Positions 9,570 through 18,915 of a stretch of DNA of 40,859 bases are shown here, piece after piece. A program made the position numbers and the translations under genes. Below the pieces are notes generated by a model. It was given only the letters and a program-made list of their open reading frames with translations, did not search any database and was not told the origin of the DNA. The DNA is taken from the NCBI GenBank assembly GCA_001970955.1, contig MPUH01000669.1, forward strand, positions 1 to 40,859, read 5' to 3'. The stretch comes from Stentor coeruleus (taxonomy: Eukaryota; Ciliophora; Heterotrichea; Heterotrichida; Stentoridae). The number at the start of each line of letters is the position of its first letter. Position 1 is the stretch's first letter.

Positions 9570-10400
9570 CTAACTTAAAATCCCTTCATCATTTGTCGGC
9601 AATGCAGAAGTCGAGACAATTGCTGTAAACATCGGAGGTATAGCAGAAGTCGATATAGCCAGCGAATTAAAACTAGTTGGAGGAGAAAAACATTCAAAAG
9701 ATAAAGCATCAAGTGAAAATGCTTGTCTATTCACATTTGGTAAAGCTTGAACTTCAATTTCCTGCTGTCTTGGAGCCCGGGTTTTAATTTCAGCTTCCGT
9801 CATATAATGAGTACGTTCATGAGCTGTAAGGTTACTTGATTGTGTAAATCTTTTCATGCACCCTGCAAAACTACATTGATATGGTTTCTCTCCTGTATGG
9901 ATTCTAAGATGCGTTTTCAAATTAAAGTCTAAAGAAAAACTCTTGCTACAAAATTCACATCTAAAAGGTTTTTCACCTGTATGAACCAACATATGTCGAC
10001 GAAGTTTAGAATTGTCTAGGAATTGCCTTCCACAATTTTCTACAGGACAAATATATTGTCTTTCACTATGGATGCTTTGGTGCTTACGAAACGAAATCGA
10101 ATCTGGGAATTCTTTGTTACAAGAGTCCATATTGCATATAAAAGATTGTTCCGGGGCTTTAGGCTTGGATTTAAGCTTTTTATTGCGTTTATCAGCGATT
10201 TGGTAGCCTTCTGGATCACGATCCAGCTGCAGAAATACTGGGTAAATTTTCTGCGCACGTAAAGTGTGCTGGTTGAGCTGGATTTTGTACTTTGAGGCAT
10301 CAGAAAAGTTCAACAATTCCATGGGGAGTCGAATTTTGAAACCATTCTCAGAGGAAGATGTGATACGAATGTCCGCCATATTTAAGACAATGTCAGCCAA
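9570..10400 (-). CDS. YY1-like four-finger C2H2 transcription factor
   Basis: A 276-residue protein with four tandem C2H2 fingers: C89/C94/H107/H111, C118/C123/H136/H140, C148/C151/H164/H168 and C176/C181/H194/H198, joined by HTGEKPF/Y linkers. Fingers 1, 2 and 4 have a C-x4-C spacing and finger 3 C-x2-C. The segments [18 protein letters not shown] and [20 protein letters not shown] closely resemble the YY1/REX1 fingers, including the SLDFNL recognition helix. A nuclear DNA-binding role follows from the family. The N-terminal 85 residues are mixed, with a basic [11 protein letters not shown] patch (71-81). The C-terminal 75 are Ser/Ala/Thr-rich and may be an activation tail. Methionines M1 and M8 both begin the sequence MADI, so the start is ambiguous by seven codons. 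The G-rich upstream flank fits minus-strand expression. Confidence 0.9.
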   Translation of the reverse strand: MADIVLNMADIRITSSSENGFKIRLPMELLNFSDASKYKIQLNQHTLRAQKIYPVFLQLDRDPEGYQIADKRNKKLKSKPKAPEQSFICNMDSCNKEFPDSISFRKHQSIHSERQYICPVENCGRQFLDNSKLRRHMLVHTGEKPFRCEFCSKSFSLDFNLKTHLRIHTGEKPYQCSFAGCMKRFTQSSNLTAHERTHYMTEAEIKTRAPRQQEIEVQALPNVNRQAFSLDALSFECFSPPTSFNSLAISTSAIPPMFTAIVSTSALPTNDEGILS

Positions 10401-11176
10401 TCATCAGCCAATATGGAAAGGGGGATATGTATTTTTTGGAGTTTTTAGCTTTGGTTGTTTATTGAAAGGATGCTTTGCTGAGAGTTAAGATTAAGGGATT
10501 AGACTAGATAAAGTTAGGGCTACTTGATATTTAATTTTGAGTTTTGGTCTTAGAATGAGGATGCTTTTTTGAGATAAGAAGAAGGTTTTTTATGATTTTT
10601 TTGTTTGGAAAAAGGTTGATTTTGGAATTTCGCTGTTTTATTAGGAATTGTACTTAAGAAAATAATATGTCTTGTATGATAATATTTAAGGGAAAATGTT
10701 GTAATTTTTTTTATTTGGGTGTATATAAGGTGAGCTTATGGGGTTTGATGATATGAATTGAGAATTTTTAGGTAATAATAGTAGTTATATGTTTATTTAT
10801 ATCAGTTTAATTGATATAATTTTAAAGATTTACAAATTATGTTTATGAGATATTTAGATTTTAGAGTATAAAAGTTTGTGCTAATTTTATTTAAAAATAA
10901 TAAGGATTATGCATTTCATGCACAGATAAATTTCAAAATATGATTTTTGTTTTAATATGATTCATTAGCAGGTTTTTATGATTTATTCAAATAGAATTCA
11001 GTTAATAATATAAAAATCTCCTTTCAGAAATCATAAAATTTTATTTATCTTTATACTACCTAAACTATACAAACCATATAAAAAAAACTAATCATCATTG
11101 GCAATATTATTTTGAATATCCCACATATATCTTATATAAAAAAACCCCCAAGTTATTACAAATTCAATTTTATAAT
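10401..11176. other. Gene-less spacer upstream of the YY1-like gene
   Basis: About 10490-10760 is strongly G-rich and C-poor on the plus strand (5' flank of the minus-strand zinc-finger gene). From about 11020 it turns C-rich before the 3' end of the ARF gene. No ORF or RNA gene seen. Confidence 0.45.
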
Positions 11177-11725
11177 TTAACTCTTCTTACCTGATAACGT
11201 TCTTGATAACCAATCTAATCCTTCATAAAGCCCATCTCCACTTGTTGCACAAGTACTTTGTATAAACCAGTTCCTTCCACGTATCGCATGTAAGCCAAGT
11301 TTATCAGTAACTTCAGCAGCAGTCATTGCATTAGGTAAATCTTGTTTATTAGCAAATATCAATATCACAACATCTCTTAATTGATCTTCATTTAACATCC
11401 TTTGTAATTCTTCACGAGCATCATCAACTCTATCTCTATCATTTGAGTCAACAACAAAAATCAAACCTTGAATATTCTCATAATAATATCTCCATAAAGG
11501 TCTTATCTTATCTTGCCCACCAACATCCCAAACTGTAAATGAAATGTTGCGATATTCTACACGTTCGACGTTAAAACCAATTGTTGGAATTGTTGTGACT
11601 ACTTCACCAAGTTTGAGTTTGTAGAGGATTGTTGTTTTACCTGCTGCGTCTAAACCGACCATAAGAATACGCATTTCCCTGTGCCCGAAAAGTCTTTGCC
11701 AGATTTTTGAGAATGCTAAGCCCAT
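11177..11725 (-). CDS. ARF1: ARF1-type small GTPase
   Basis: A 182-residue ADP-ribosylation factor, full family length. It has Gly2 for N-myristoylation and an amphipathic N-terminal helix (2-15). The P-loop is GLDAAGKT (24-31), with switch I Thr48 in [10 protein letters not shown]. Switch II is [17 protein letters not shown] (66-82), with Gln71 where class I ARFs place it. The base-contacting motifs are NKQD (126-129) and CAT (159-161). ARF1 recruits COPI, clathrin adaptors and lipid-modifying enzymes to Golgi membranes in a GTP-dependent way. All catalytic motifs are intact. TATAAAA precedes the start codon immediately on the coding strand, and the 500-bp upstream flank shows the G-rich/C-poor bias of minus-strand genes. 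The stop is TAA. Class I ARF is near certain; the exact paralogue is not. Confidence 0.97.
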   Translation of the reverse strand: MGLAFSKIWQRLFGHREMRILMVGLDAAGKTTILYKLKLGEVVTTIPTIGFNVERVEYRNISFTVWDVGGQDKIRPLWRYYYENIQGLIFVVDSNDRDRVDDAREELQRMLNEDQLRDVVILIFANKQDLPNAMTAAEVTDKLGLHAIRGRNWFIQSTCATSGDGLYEGLDWLSRTLSGKKS

Positions 11726-12775
11726 TTTTATACTTTTGGATTTATTTTTTGCTTATATACTAGGCTTTAACCCCTTGATTTTTGGTGGGAGATAAGATTT
11801 TTCCGAAGTTTAGACTAAGGGGGTGAAGAGATACATAATCCTACTTTATCCTAACAGGAAAACATGGTGAGAAGATAAAAATATTTTTTGGTTGGAAGGT
11901 TTTAAGACTGAGATTGTAAGAGATTTAGGTGTTTTTTATGAGATTTTAATGTATGTGAATAATGGAGAAAAAATTGTGAGATTTGGATGTATGTGATGTT
12001 TTTAGATTTTATGATTAGGAAAGAAATTTATTTAGATTTTTAGTTGGAGATAGGAATGGGGAATAGAAATGGTGGTTTTTGATTTTAGGTTGTGAGTAGT
12101 TTTTTTAAGTTTTAGGATAAGGATAAATATAGAAAAATATGTGAAGAAATTAGGTAAATTAATGGAAAATATATTTGGTAATTTTTTTGAAATGAATCCT
12201 GTTAGTGTGTGAGAAGCTGATATAATTAACTGGATTTTTGATAAGACTATGTAGTTTATGCTTTATATATTAAAACTCTATAAGGTAATAAGCAATAAGA
12301 GAATTTTTTTAATATTTTATAGGAGATATAAGATGCTATTTCTATATTTATTTCAATGATTTAAATATTAATTCCTGCAATTAACAAAATTACAGCTTCC
12401 CTAAACCCAATAAATCTCAATTTTTTGATTCATTTTAATCATATATCATAATACTAGTTTCTAACATTAAACAACATAAAAATTTTTATCATATATATAA
12501 CTTCTTCTATCCATATAATATTTCCTACTTCTAAAGTATATAAAATCCTTATATCATCACTAAAATCTTTCAAAACTTTTTTTAAAACTCTTAATTATAA
12601 ACTTAAACCTATTTATGGCGGCACAGCCTACTCTTATCATATATCGCCTAATTTAAATATCCGCCCTATCAAAATTTCAAACCCAAGACTCATTTCTATA
12701 ATTTTAAATCCTCAATGAAATTACCCGGCCTATATTATCAAGAGCATTAATTAATGTCGAATTTTTATATAAATC
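11726..12775. promoter_or_regulatory. Divergent intergenic region, about 1 kb
   Basis: From 11726 to about 12240 the plus strand is G-rich and C-poor (5' flank of ARF1, minus). From about 12360 to 12775 it is C-rich and G-poor (5' flank of the gene at 12776, plus). The switch lies near 12300. I see no gene. Confidence 0.5.
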
Positions 12776-13783
12776 ATGGGAAAATACTACAAAGGCAATT
12801 CACAACTAAGTCTTGTGCAAATACTAAACAAGCAAGTCATACAACTAGACGCTCAATCCTATGAAATGCAAAATGTATTAAAAAACCTCAACAACCGGCT
12901 AGAAAAACTTACAAGGCTTTTACAAAACACAAAATCCCAGCTTAAATCCTTAAAAACAGAAATCCTCCAAGCCCAAGAAGGCATAAAAGACAACAAATGG
13001 CAATTTTCCAAAGACATCTCCATAGAAATCCTCAAAATAAAAAACCCCAACACCACCTTAGTCGAACTTGCTGAAAATTTTTTACTGGTTTTACAATTAA
13101 AAGATAGATCATGGCATATGTTCAAAAGCCAAATAAAAAATTATGATGAGCTTAAAGAACGTATAGACAAAATCCAAGTGGAAAACCTGTCTGAAGAAGC
13201 TTTCAAAAGCCTGGAATCTTTATGGAAAAACAATAAAATCATAAAATCTAGACTAGAAAAATATTGTCAAGGGGTAAAAATTATAGCTGAAATGTTAATA
13301 TGTATAGCTGAATATAAAGTTAAAAAAGAAACACTTGATTCGTCATTAGAAGAATTTAAAGGGCATAAGAAAAAAGCTTTTATGACGAAATCGAAAATAA
13401 AAGAAGCTAATGCGCAGATTTTGATTATAGAAGAAAAAATATCGGAAGTGAAAATTACAATAAGTGCTTTTGATAGGAGTAGGATAAAAGATGAGGATTT
13501 GGATACTAGTGATAGATCTTCTTATACTTCACCTATTTGTAGTGGGAAAAGGTCGGTTAGTACAAACCCTTTTACTAATGGGACAGCTTCTGGGGGGATA
13601 TTACATCATAGGAAAAATACAGAAATTGGACATAAGCCGTTGATACCGGGTTTTAAGGTAAAACATGATGAGTCGTATTTTGAAAGTCCAAAAGTCCATG
13701 TTCAGGAAGATGAGCTACATAGTGTATTCAATGATAACTCAATCAGCCTTGGGTGCTGCAGGCCTAAATTTTTTTGCTTTTAG
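12776..13783 (+). CDS. Coiled-coil orphan with cysteine/aromatic C-terminus (335 aa)
   Basis: Not recognised. Residues about 15-75 form a first coiled coil (LDAQSYEMQNVLKNLNNRL onward) and about 105-235 a second, broken one. The following 90 residues are Ser/Thr/Pro/Gly-rich and probably disordered, with possible phosphosites (DRSSYTSPICSGKRS). The last residues, GCCRPKFFCF, contain C327, C328 and C334 among aromatics, which could be an acylation or membrane-contact tail. There is no signal peptide or transmembrane span. TTATATAAAT precedes the start by one base (a C before the ATG), and the stop is TAG. The next gene on the same strand is RPL7, about 0.6 kb on. A cytoskeletal or scaffold role is inference only. 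Confidence 0.75.
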   Translation: MGKYYKGNSQLSLVQILNKQVIQLDAQSYEMQNVLKNLNNRLEKLTRLLQNTKSQLKSLKTEILQAQEGIKDNKWQFSKDISIEILKIKNPNTTLVELAENFLLVLQLKDRSWHMFKSQIKNYDELKERIDKIQVENLSEEAFKSLESLWKNNKIIKSRLEKYCQGVKIIAEMLICIAEYKVKKETLDSSLEEFKGHKKKAFMTKSKIKEANAQILIIEEKISEVKITISAFDRSRIKDEDLDTSDRSSYTSPICSGKRSVSTNPFTNGTASGGILHHRKNTEIGHKPLIPGFKVKHDESYFESPKVHVQEDELHSVFNDNSISLGCCRPKFFCF

Positions 13784-14359
13784 TATAATTATATAATTTA
13801 GCTTTGCTAGATCGAATGTATATGCTAAGTTAACACCCTAACACCCAAATCTTAAATACAAAAAATGTGTATAAAACTTTATATCCCAGCTTTAAACCCT
13901 ATAAAACTCTTAAAATTATAATCAAAATGTTTATTTCCTATCATCATCTCTTATCTCCCTACTAATATCATTCTTACTATANATTTTAATAAATTTATAT
14001 AACTTACATAAAACTCTTAAAATTATAATCAAAATGTTTATTTCCTATCATCATCTCTTATCTCCCTACTAATATCATTCTTACTATACCACAACCAATC
14101 ATCATCTTATCTCCCTCAATACAATTTTCCCCCCACTTCAAATCATTCTTATCCATTTTTCAATATAAAAAATCCTAACACCTTCCAAAACTCTTAGTGT
14201 TCTCTTAATCCTTTAACTAATAATATTTTTCAATGGTGAAAAAAGGGCCCAAACAAGTTCCAGAGTCTGTAAGAAAGCTNCTTTTCCCTCTAAAAACCTA
14301 TATTCTTCTATATTTCTTATAATCTCTATAGTTAATCCTTTAACTAATAATATTTTTCA
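13784..14359. promoter_or_regulatory. Pyrimidine-rich upstream region of RPL7, disturbed by two N joins
   Basis: Strongly C/T/A-rich with long G-free runs (for example 14090-14160), as expected for the 5' flank of a highly expressed plus-strand gene. It carries two N positions (13982, 14280), each with a flanking perfect duplication, so the true length of this promoter is uncertain. Confidence 0.5.
13901..14088. repeat. 81-bp perfect direct duplication around an N
   Basis: Bases 13901-13981 and 14008-14088 are identical. The N at 13982 follows the first copy directly and 25 known bases separate it from the second copy. The pattern matches an unmerged contig overlap rather than a biological repeat. 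It lies entirely in non-coding DNA upstream of RPL7. Confidence 0.9.
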
Positions 14360-14406
14360 ATGGTGAAAAAAGGGCCCAAACAAGTTCCAGAGTCTGTAAG
14401 AAAGCT
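14205..14406. repeat. 75-bp duplication of the RPL7 5' end around an N
   Basis: Bases 14205-14279 and 14332-14406 are identical, with the N at 14280 right after the first copy. The repeated unit contains the RPL7 leader, its ATG and the first 15 complete codons, so the first copy (ATG at 14233) is a truncated false start of RPL7. It is most likely an assembly artefact. Confidence 0.9.
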
Positions 14407-15091
14407 GCAAGCTAGGATCGAGCAAGCTAAGCAAGCCAAAGCTAAAGCAAGCCAGGACTTAGAAGCACAAAAATCAGCTCTAGCAGCAGAGGCCCAAGCC
14501 AAAGCTGAGAAGTATCTTGCGGAATACATTCACAAAGAAACAACTTCAAACCAAAACCGCGCACAAGCTAAGAAAAACGATCAGTTTTGGGTAGAAGAAG
14601 AACCTAAAGTCATTTTGGTGGTTAGAATCAAAGGTATCAACAAAATCGCACCAAAGCCACGAAAGGTCTTGAAATTGTTTAGACTGCTTCAACTTCATAA
14701 TGCTGTACTTGTTAGAAATAACAAAGCTACTAGAAATATGTTGAGGCTTATTGAACCTTTTGTTACTTTTGGATACCCTTCTGTTCAGACAATTTCTAAA
14801 TTGGTATATAAACGTGGGTTTATCAAAGTTAACAATCAAAGAATCCCACTCAATGATAATGTGCAAATATCAGCAGTTCTTGGAAGTAAAGGTATTCATT
14901 GTGTTGAAGATCTTATTCATCAGCTTGTGACTTGTGGGACGTGTTTTAAAGAATGCAATAATCTTTTATGGACTTTCAAGCTGAGCTCTCCTATTCATGG
15001 ATTCAATCATAAGAGAACTAGCTTTATTCAAGGTGGAGACTGGGGGGATAGGGAAAAGAAAATTAACACTTTAGTTAATAGAATGATTTAG
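14360..15091 (+). CDS. RPL7: 60S ribosomal protein L7 (uL30)
   Basis: A 243-residue protein of typical eukaryotic L7 length. It has a basic, alanine-rich N-terminal extension (about 1-75) followed by the uL30 core, with LVVRIKGINKIAPKPRKVLKL at about 86 onward. Further family landmarks are VLVRNNKATRNMLRLIEPFV, the YGYPS-like GYPSVQTISKLVYKRG, and the C-terminal GGDWGDREKKINTLVNRM. It is a structural component of the cytosolic large subunit. The start at 14360 lies in the second, complete copy of a 75-bp duplication; an identical truncated start at 14233 is discounted. Codon use leans to the common forms expected of an abundant protein. The stop is TAG. It converges with MRTO4. Confidence 0.97.
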   Translation: MVKKGPKQVPESVRKLQARIEQAKQAKAKASQDLEAQKSALAAEAQAKAEKYLAEYIHKETTSNQNRAQAKKNDQFWVEEEPKVILVVRIKGINKIAPKPRKVLKLFRLLQLHNAVLVRNNKATRNMLRLIEPFVTFGYPSVQTISKLVYKRGFIKVNNQRIPLNDNVQISAVLGSKGIHCVEDLIHQLVTCGTCFKECNNLLWTFKLSSPIHGFNHKRTSFIQGGDWGDREKKINTLVNRMI

Positions 15092-16043
15092 GCTAGTAAA
15101 TTAGTGAAAATTATTCGATAACTTTTTTAATCAAATTACTATGGAGGAGTAAGTTTTTTGATTAAAGGGGTTTTGATTTATATAGTAATTATGGAAGGAT
15201 TATAGGAACAGAAAAGTTTTGTGATTTTAATGGGTTTTTTTAAGTTTTAGAAAGTATTATCTCTCTCTCAAAAAAATCAAACAGATTTTGTTAACGCTTT
15301 TGGGTTAAAATATATTTTATATAGTTAATAATGCTATTAAATATAATATTTGCCTGTATATTTATATGAAATACTAAGAATTAATTTACAGTGAAATCTG
15401 CTAAGTTGATTATCTATCTAACTTAGCCTACTGATTTGAAAAAAAATCAATACAGCAAAATCTGTTGAATAAAGTACCTTATAAATTAATGAAATATTTT
15501 AAACTGAAAGTAATCAACTTACTTAATTTTCAATTTATTTAGTAATACTCAAATATATTATATTATATGTTTACTAAACTTCTTTACATAAATTAATTCT
15601 ATCTCAATATTTTAGCACCTTTAAGCCAATACTTCAAGATTTTTTCTCTAACATATTTAATTTCCAACTTCCATGAAAATTTAAAACTATTTCTTATTAA
15701 ACCAATTATAACACCTAAATAACCCTAAATATATATAAAATCTTATCTTCTTTAAACGAAAATCTATTTTGATTTTACATTATTCATTGTATAGCACTTA
15801 TTAAAAAACTAAATCTCAAACTTAATTTCCATCAAACTTCACTGCAAATGCGGCAACGATCTCCCTAAAACCAGCAGCCAACCTCCTAACTCAAAACAAT
15901 TCCCATACCCAAAACAGAAAACTCGAATAAAAACTTAAAATCCATATAAAAGCCCATCTCTCCATCAAAAAAAAAAAAAACTCACTTTCAACCAACTCAT
16001 GCACCAAAAAAAATCCTCTAAAGCTTAACTAATAATAATTTTA
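15092..16043. other. Gene-less convergent spacer between RPL7 and MRTO4
   Basis: G-rich at the start (15092-15250, 3' flank of RPL7) and C-rich at the end (about 15600-16043, 3' flank of the minus-strand MRTO4). Around 15390-15460 there are two small inverted repeats, including CTAAGTT (15401-15407) with AACTTAG (15420-15426) across a 12-nt loop. No ORF seen. Confidence 0.45.
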
Positions 16044-16697
16044 CTAGACCAGATCTTTAAAATTCCCTCCTTGCCATACTGCTTGCAACACAATTCTCAT
16101 TTCCCCTTGTTGTATATTCAGAAGTTTAAGAATTTTAGCTTTTTCTACACCCACAACTTCTCCAGCTGTGCAAACATGATATTCTGCTAACATCTCAATT
16201 TTCCCTTCATGAACTCTAGTTGGAAGACCAATAGTTCTTAAATAAGGTTCAATTGTATTAGAAAATTTATCAAAAACCCCAACTCCAGGTGGAATCACCA
16301 CAGTTTCTGTTGCCATTTGTCCAGCTAATAAACTTACAGTTTCTCTCCATGTAATAAAAAACTCAATCATTGATTCAATTGGTTCTTTTGTAAATAAAAG
16401 CCCACATGAGCCTATAAGATACTTATTAAGTTTTTCTATATTAACAAGATCTTTATGTTGGGCAAGTGCTTTTTGTAAAACTTTACCTTTACCTAGTAAG
16501 AATTTACTTGTTGTGAAGCTTTCACGGAGCTTTTGTAAGGGGAAAGTTTTGAAGTTTTGGTATTGGAAAGCAAAGATTGTTGGGTAGATCTCAATGTAGG
16601 CTGAGACTTGTTTTTGCTGTTTGGTTTTCAGATCTTTGCCTTTGGGTTTAACTTTTGTAAGAGAGACCTGTTGGGCTCGCTTAGAAGTTTTACCCAT
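16044..16697 (-). CDS. MRTO4: Ribosome assembly factor MRTO4 (P0-like)
   Basis: A 217-residue member of the uL10/P0 superfamily. The N-terminus, MGKTSKRAQQVSLTKVKPKG, is the MPRSKR..VxLT-type start of Mrt4 rather than that of P0. The landmarks LGKGKVLQKAL, GLLFTKEPIESM, VVIPPGVG and LGLPTRV-like IGLPTRVHEGKIEM follow in order. The acidic P-domain tail present in true P0 (about 310 aa) is absent. Mrt4/MRTO4 occupies the stalk-base site on pre-60S particles in the nucleolus and is replaced by P0 late in assembly. TATAAA abuts the start codon on the coding strand, and the stop is TAG. It sits next to RPL7 in convergent orientation, which places two large-subunit genes side by side; this may be coincidence. 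Confidence 0.92.
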   Translation of the reverse strand: MGKTSKRAQQVSLTKVKPKGKDLKTKQQKQVSAYIEIYPTIFAFQYQNFKTFPLQKLRESFTTSKFLLGKGKVLQKALAQHKDLVNIEKLNKYLIGSCGLLFTKEPIESMIEFFITWRETVSLLAGQMATETVVIPPGVGVFDKFSNTIEPYLRTIGLPTRVHEGKIEMLAEYHVCTAGEVVGVEKAKILKLLNIQQGEMRIVLQAVWQGGNFKDLV

Positions 16698-17102
16698 TTT
16701 ATATGCTGTGATGATATTTTGTGGCTTTGGAGTTTGTGGATTTTTAATGAATATGTGTTTAGTTTATGAGGATATAATTTGATTTATGAAGTTTATGAGG
16801 ATTTATATTGGTGTGTTTTTATGAGAATATAAATATATTTATATTACTTTTAGGTTTTGATGATTATTATTAGGGTTTATAAGATTAATGGTATTGAGAT
16901 CAGGGAAAAATGGGATTAGGGCGATAAGGTTTTTGTATAAGAATCATGTAGATCATGATAACAAAAAAAAGCATCACTTTTATGTTGTTATACAAATTTT
17001 ATTTATTAATATATTTTTAGCACACCTTCCCTCCTTTATAAAAGTCCTAATCCATCATAAAACTAAAAATCTCATTTTATTCTGAAACATGGTGAAATAT
17101 AA
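16698..17102. promoter_or_regulatory. Divergent intergenic region
   Basis: Between MRTO4 (-) and the secreted orphan (+). G-rich to about 16930, then C-rich from about 17020. A 65-codon open frame at 16888-17085 spans this switch and shows no protein-like features, so I do not count it as a gene. Confidence 0.45.
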
Positions 17103-17106
17103 ATGA
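17089..17106 (+). promoter_or_regulatory. Five-codon upstream frame overlapping the next start
   Basis: ATG-GTG-AAA-TAT-AAA-TGA, whose TGA overlaps the ATG of the secreted-protein gene in an ATGA arrangement (17103-17106). If the mRNA starts upstream of 17089, this could modulate initiation. If the leader is only a few bases long, as the TATAAA at 17098-17103 might suggest, it is not transcribed. Confidence 0.3.
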
Positions 17107-17654
17107 AAGCTTTCCTTCTGTTATCAATTCTTCTACTAAGCCAAAGTAGAATGCTTTATCATTCAGGGACCAAAAATTTATACTCAACTCAAGGTATGAG
17201 CCCATCTCAAATGGCAGTCTCAGGTTTTGTAGCAGGTGCAGCCTTAGATTCAACATCAGAAGATCTGATGCCATGCTTTTTTGATTTAGAAAAACTTTTA
17301 TTAGACTTCAAAGTCATAGTTACTCATATAAACTCATTCAATGCTTTCTCTATAATAAAAGCACTCAGAAGTATTAAAGATGTACTAAAAGTTGTCCCTA
17401 AAGCTATTGTTGACTGCTCAGCTAGTCATACAAATGATTATATCAGAATAAATCATGCTCTTAAAGCTCTTGAATATCCAACAACTGCTGAGATGGTTGA
17501 TAGAGATACTTTTGCTTTAAATGGGGTAGATATAACTGTTGAACTTAAAGCTTTGGCTGCTTCATATACTTTGAGTAGATGGTTTGACTTAGGATTTTCT
17601 CTTGGAGCACTTTTGGCTAAAGTTAGTGGCACAGGGATTATTATATCAGCTTAA
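17103..17654 (+). CDS. Small secreted orphan protein (183 aa)
   Basis: The first 15 or so residues (KAFLLLSILLLSQS) form a good signal peptide, so the product should enter the secretory pathway. The rest is mostly alpha-helical and moderately hydrophobic, with a GFVAGAALD segment near residue 40, one cysteine in each half (C58 in LMPCF and one in VDCSAS near 100), and a glycine-rich hydrophobic end (LGALLAKVSGTGIIISA) that could be membrane-associated. I cannot name a family. Small helical secreted proteins with a G-F-x-x-G motif and paired cysteines occur in ciliates, but I cannot test the link here. A secreted or cortical-vesicle role is inference. The stop is TAA. Confidence 0.75.
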   Translation: MKAFLLLSILLLSQSRMLYHSGTKNLYSTQGMSPSQMAVSGFVAGAALDSTSEDLMPCFFDLEKLLLDFKVIVTHINSFNAFSIIKALRSIKDVLKVVPKAIVDCSASHTNDYIRINHALKALEYPTTAEMVDRDTFALNGVDITVELKALAASYTLSRWFDLGFSLGALLAKVSGTGIIISA

Positions 17655-18384
17655 GTAGTTTAAGTTTATGTTGAAAATTGGAAGATGGTAGGGTTTTTAG
17701 TATTTGGATTTGATGATTTGGGTTATGCTTTTTGGAATTTTTTATATGAAATTATAGGGTTTAGGCTGTAATAGAGGTCATGGGCTAAAGATGAAATTAT
17801 TGATTTGGGTGTAGTTTATGATGCATTTGTAAAAAGAATTTCGAAAATTGGTTTGGTGTATTTATTGATTATTTGCTAAGTGATTTGATATGAGGATTTT
17901 TTTAGTTTTTTTTATTTATTTGCATTAAAAGTTTGGGAATGTGAATGATAAATACTGAGGGATAGTGTATATAGATGACTGTTTTAAATATTATTTATTT
18001 TCAAGTTTATGAATATCTATTGATTTATCCTGCATATTTGGTTATATAATATAACATCAATGCATATACTTATAAAATCATTATATTATTTGTTTCTAGA
18101 TAATTATTATTCTACTTTTATTAGTATGCTTTTTAACTGATTATGAAAATTTTAGCGCTCAACCTCTTCATATGTTTTTTGTTCAAATTTTATTGTTCTT
18201 TAAATTTTTATCTTGTTTCTAATGAAATAACAATTATTGATAGACTGCCTACAAACTTTTATTTAACGAATTTTTTTTTTTTAATCAGCTCCCTCAAACT
18301 ATAACATCTCCCATATTAACTTTAAAAAACCCTAAAAAACTTATCCAAACACCACAAAATCTCCATATAAATCCTATTATTTTA
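17655..18384. other. Gene-less convergent spacer
   Basis: G-rich from 17655 to about 17960 (downstream of the plus gene). Mixed A+T in the middle. C-rich and G-poor from about 18270 to 18384 (downstream of the minus gene). No gene or repeat seen. Confidence 0.45.
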
Positions 18385-18915
18385 CTAAACATCGCATACA
18401 CTACAATTATTCCTAACATAAAACCTGGCCAACTTGTTTTCATACAAGCAAAGTTTCTCATAAAACTTATTCGAGCACATCATCTGTATACCAGGAGCAT
18501 TTTCCAGGATATTTTTCTGTCTAATATTTTCTTTACTATTATTCCTCTCAGTCTTACTTCTATGTAAAGTTATATCTTCAGATTTCTTCCTCAAATATCC
18601 ATTATTTGCTTTATGATGTTCTTCATTTCTAGCCGAATTATTTCCTTTTATCAAATTTTTTGTAATTTTAATCTTTGATAAATCTAATACAATTTTCTTT
18701 TTTAAATCTCCAGAACTACTTCTAGCTGATGAGTTTTTTACAACAACATTTGCTTTATTTGTTGATGTACTAGGATTTGAGAGTTTATTGATATAAAGAT
18801 TTGATGGTAATTTTAATACTTTATCTTTTGGTAGATGCTGATCACTTTTTATACGAGTATGGGCGTAGATATTACTAGGATTTCTTGATAGGGTATTAGG
18901 TTTGAATTTTTCCAT
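18385..18915 (-). CDS. Basic Ser/Asn/Lys-rich orphan (176 aa)
   Basis: Not recognised. Residues 1-140 are rich in Asn, Ser and Lys and look disordered, with basic clusters such as SGDLKKKIVLDLSKIKITKN (about 68-87) and HRSKTERNNSKENIRQKN (about 118-135). The C-terminal 35 residues look folded (APGIQMMCSNKFYEKLCLYENKLARFY) and end in NNCSVCDV, with a C171-x2-C174 pair two residues from the end. Flanking base composition fits minus-strand expression. No function is suggested by anything I can see. Confidence 0.6.
   Translation of the reverse strand: MEKFKPNTLSRNPSNIYAHTRIKSDQHLPKDKVLKLPSNLYINKLSNPSTSTNKANVVVKNSSARSSSGDLKKKIVLDLSKIKITKNLIKGNNSARNEEHHKANNGYLRKKSEDITLHRSKTERNNSKENIRQKNILENAPGIQMMCSNKFYEKLCLYENKLARFYVRNNCSVCDV

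Noticed and set aside
14233-14279. First ATG and 15 codons of RPL7 as a separate gene or true start
   Set aside because: Exact copy of the real start, ending at an N; best explained as an assembly duplication.
14344-14529. Alanine/cysteine-rich minus-strand frame over the RPL7 start
   Set aside because: Antisense shadow of the Ala/Lys/Gln-rich RPL7 N-terminal extension.
16044-16697. Ribosomal stalk protein P0 (RPLP0)
   Set aside because: Too short, lacks the acidic C-terminal P-domain, and has the Mrt4-type N-terminus.
16888-17085. 65-codon plus-strand open frame
   Set aside because: Lies across the composition switch between divergent genes and has no protein-like pattern beyond a chance hydrophobic stretch.
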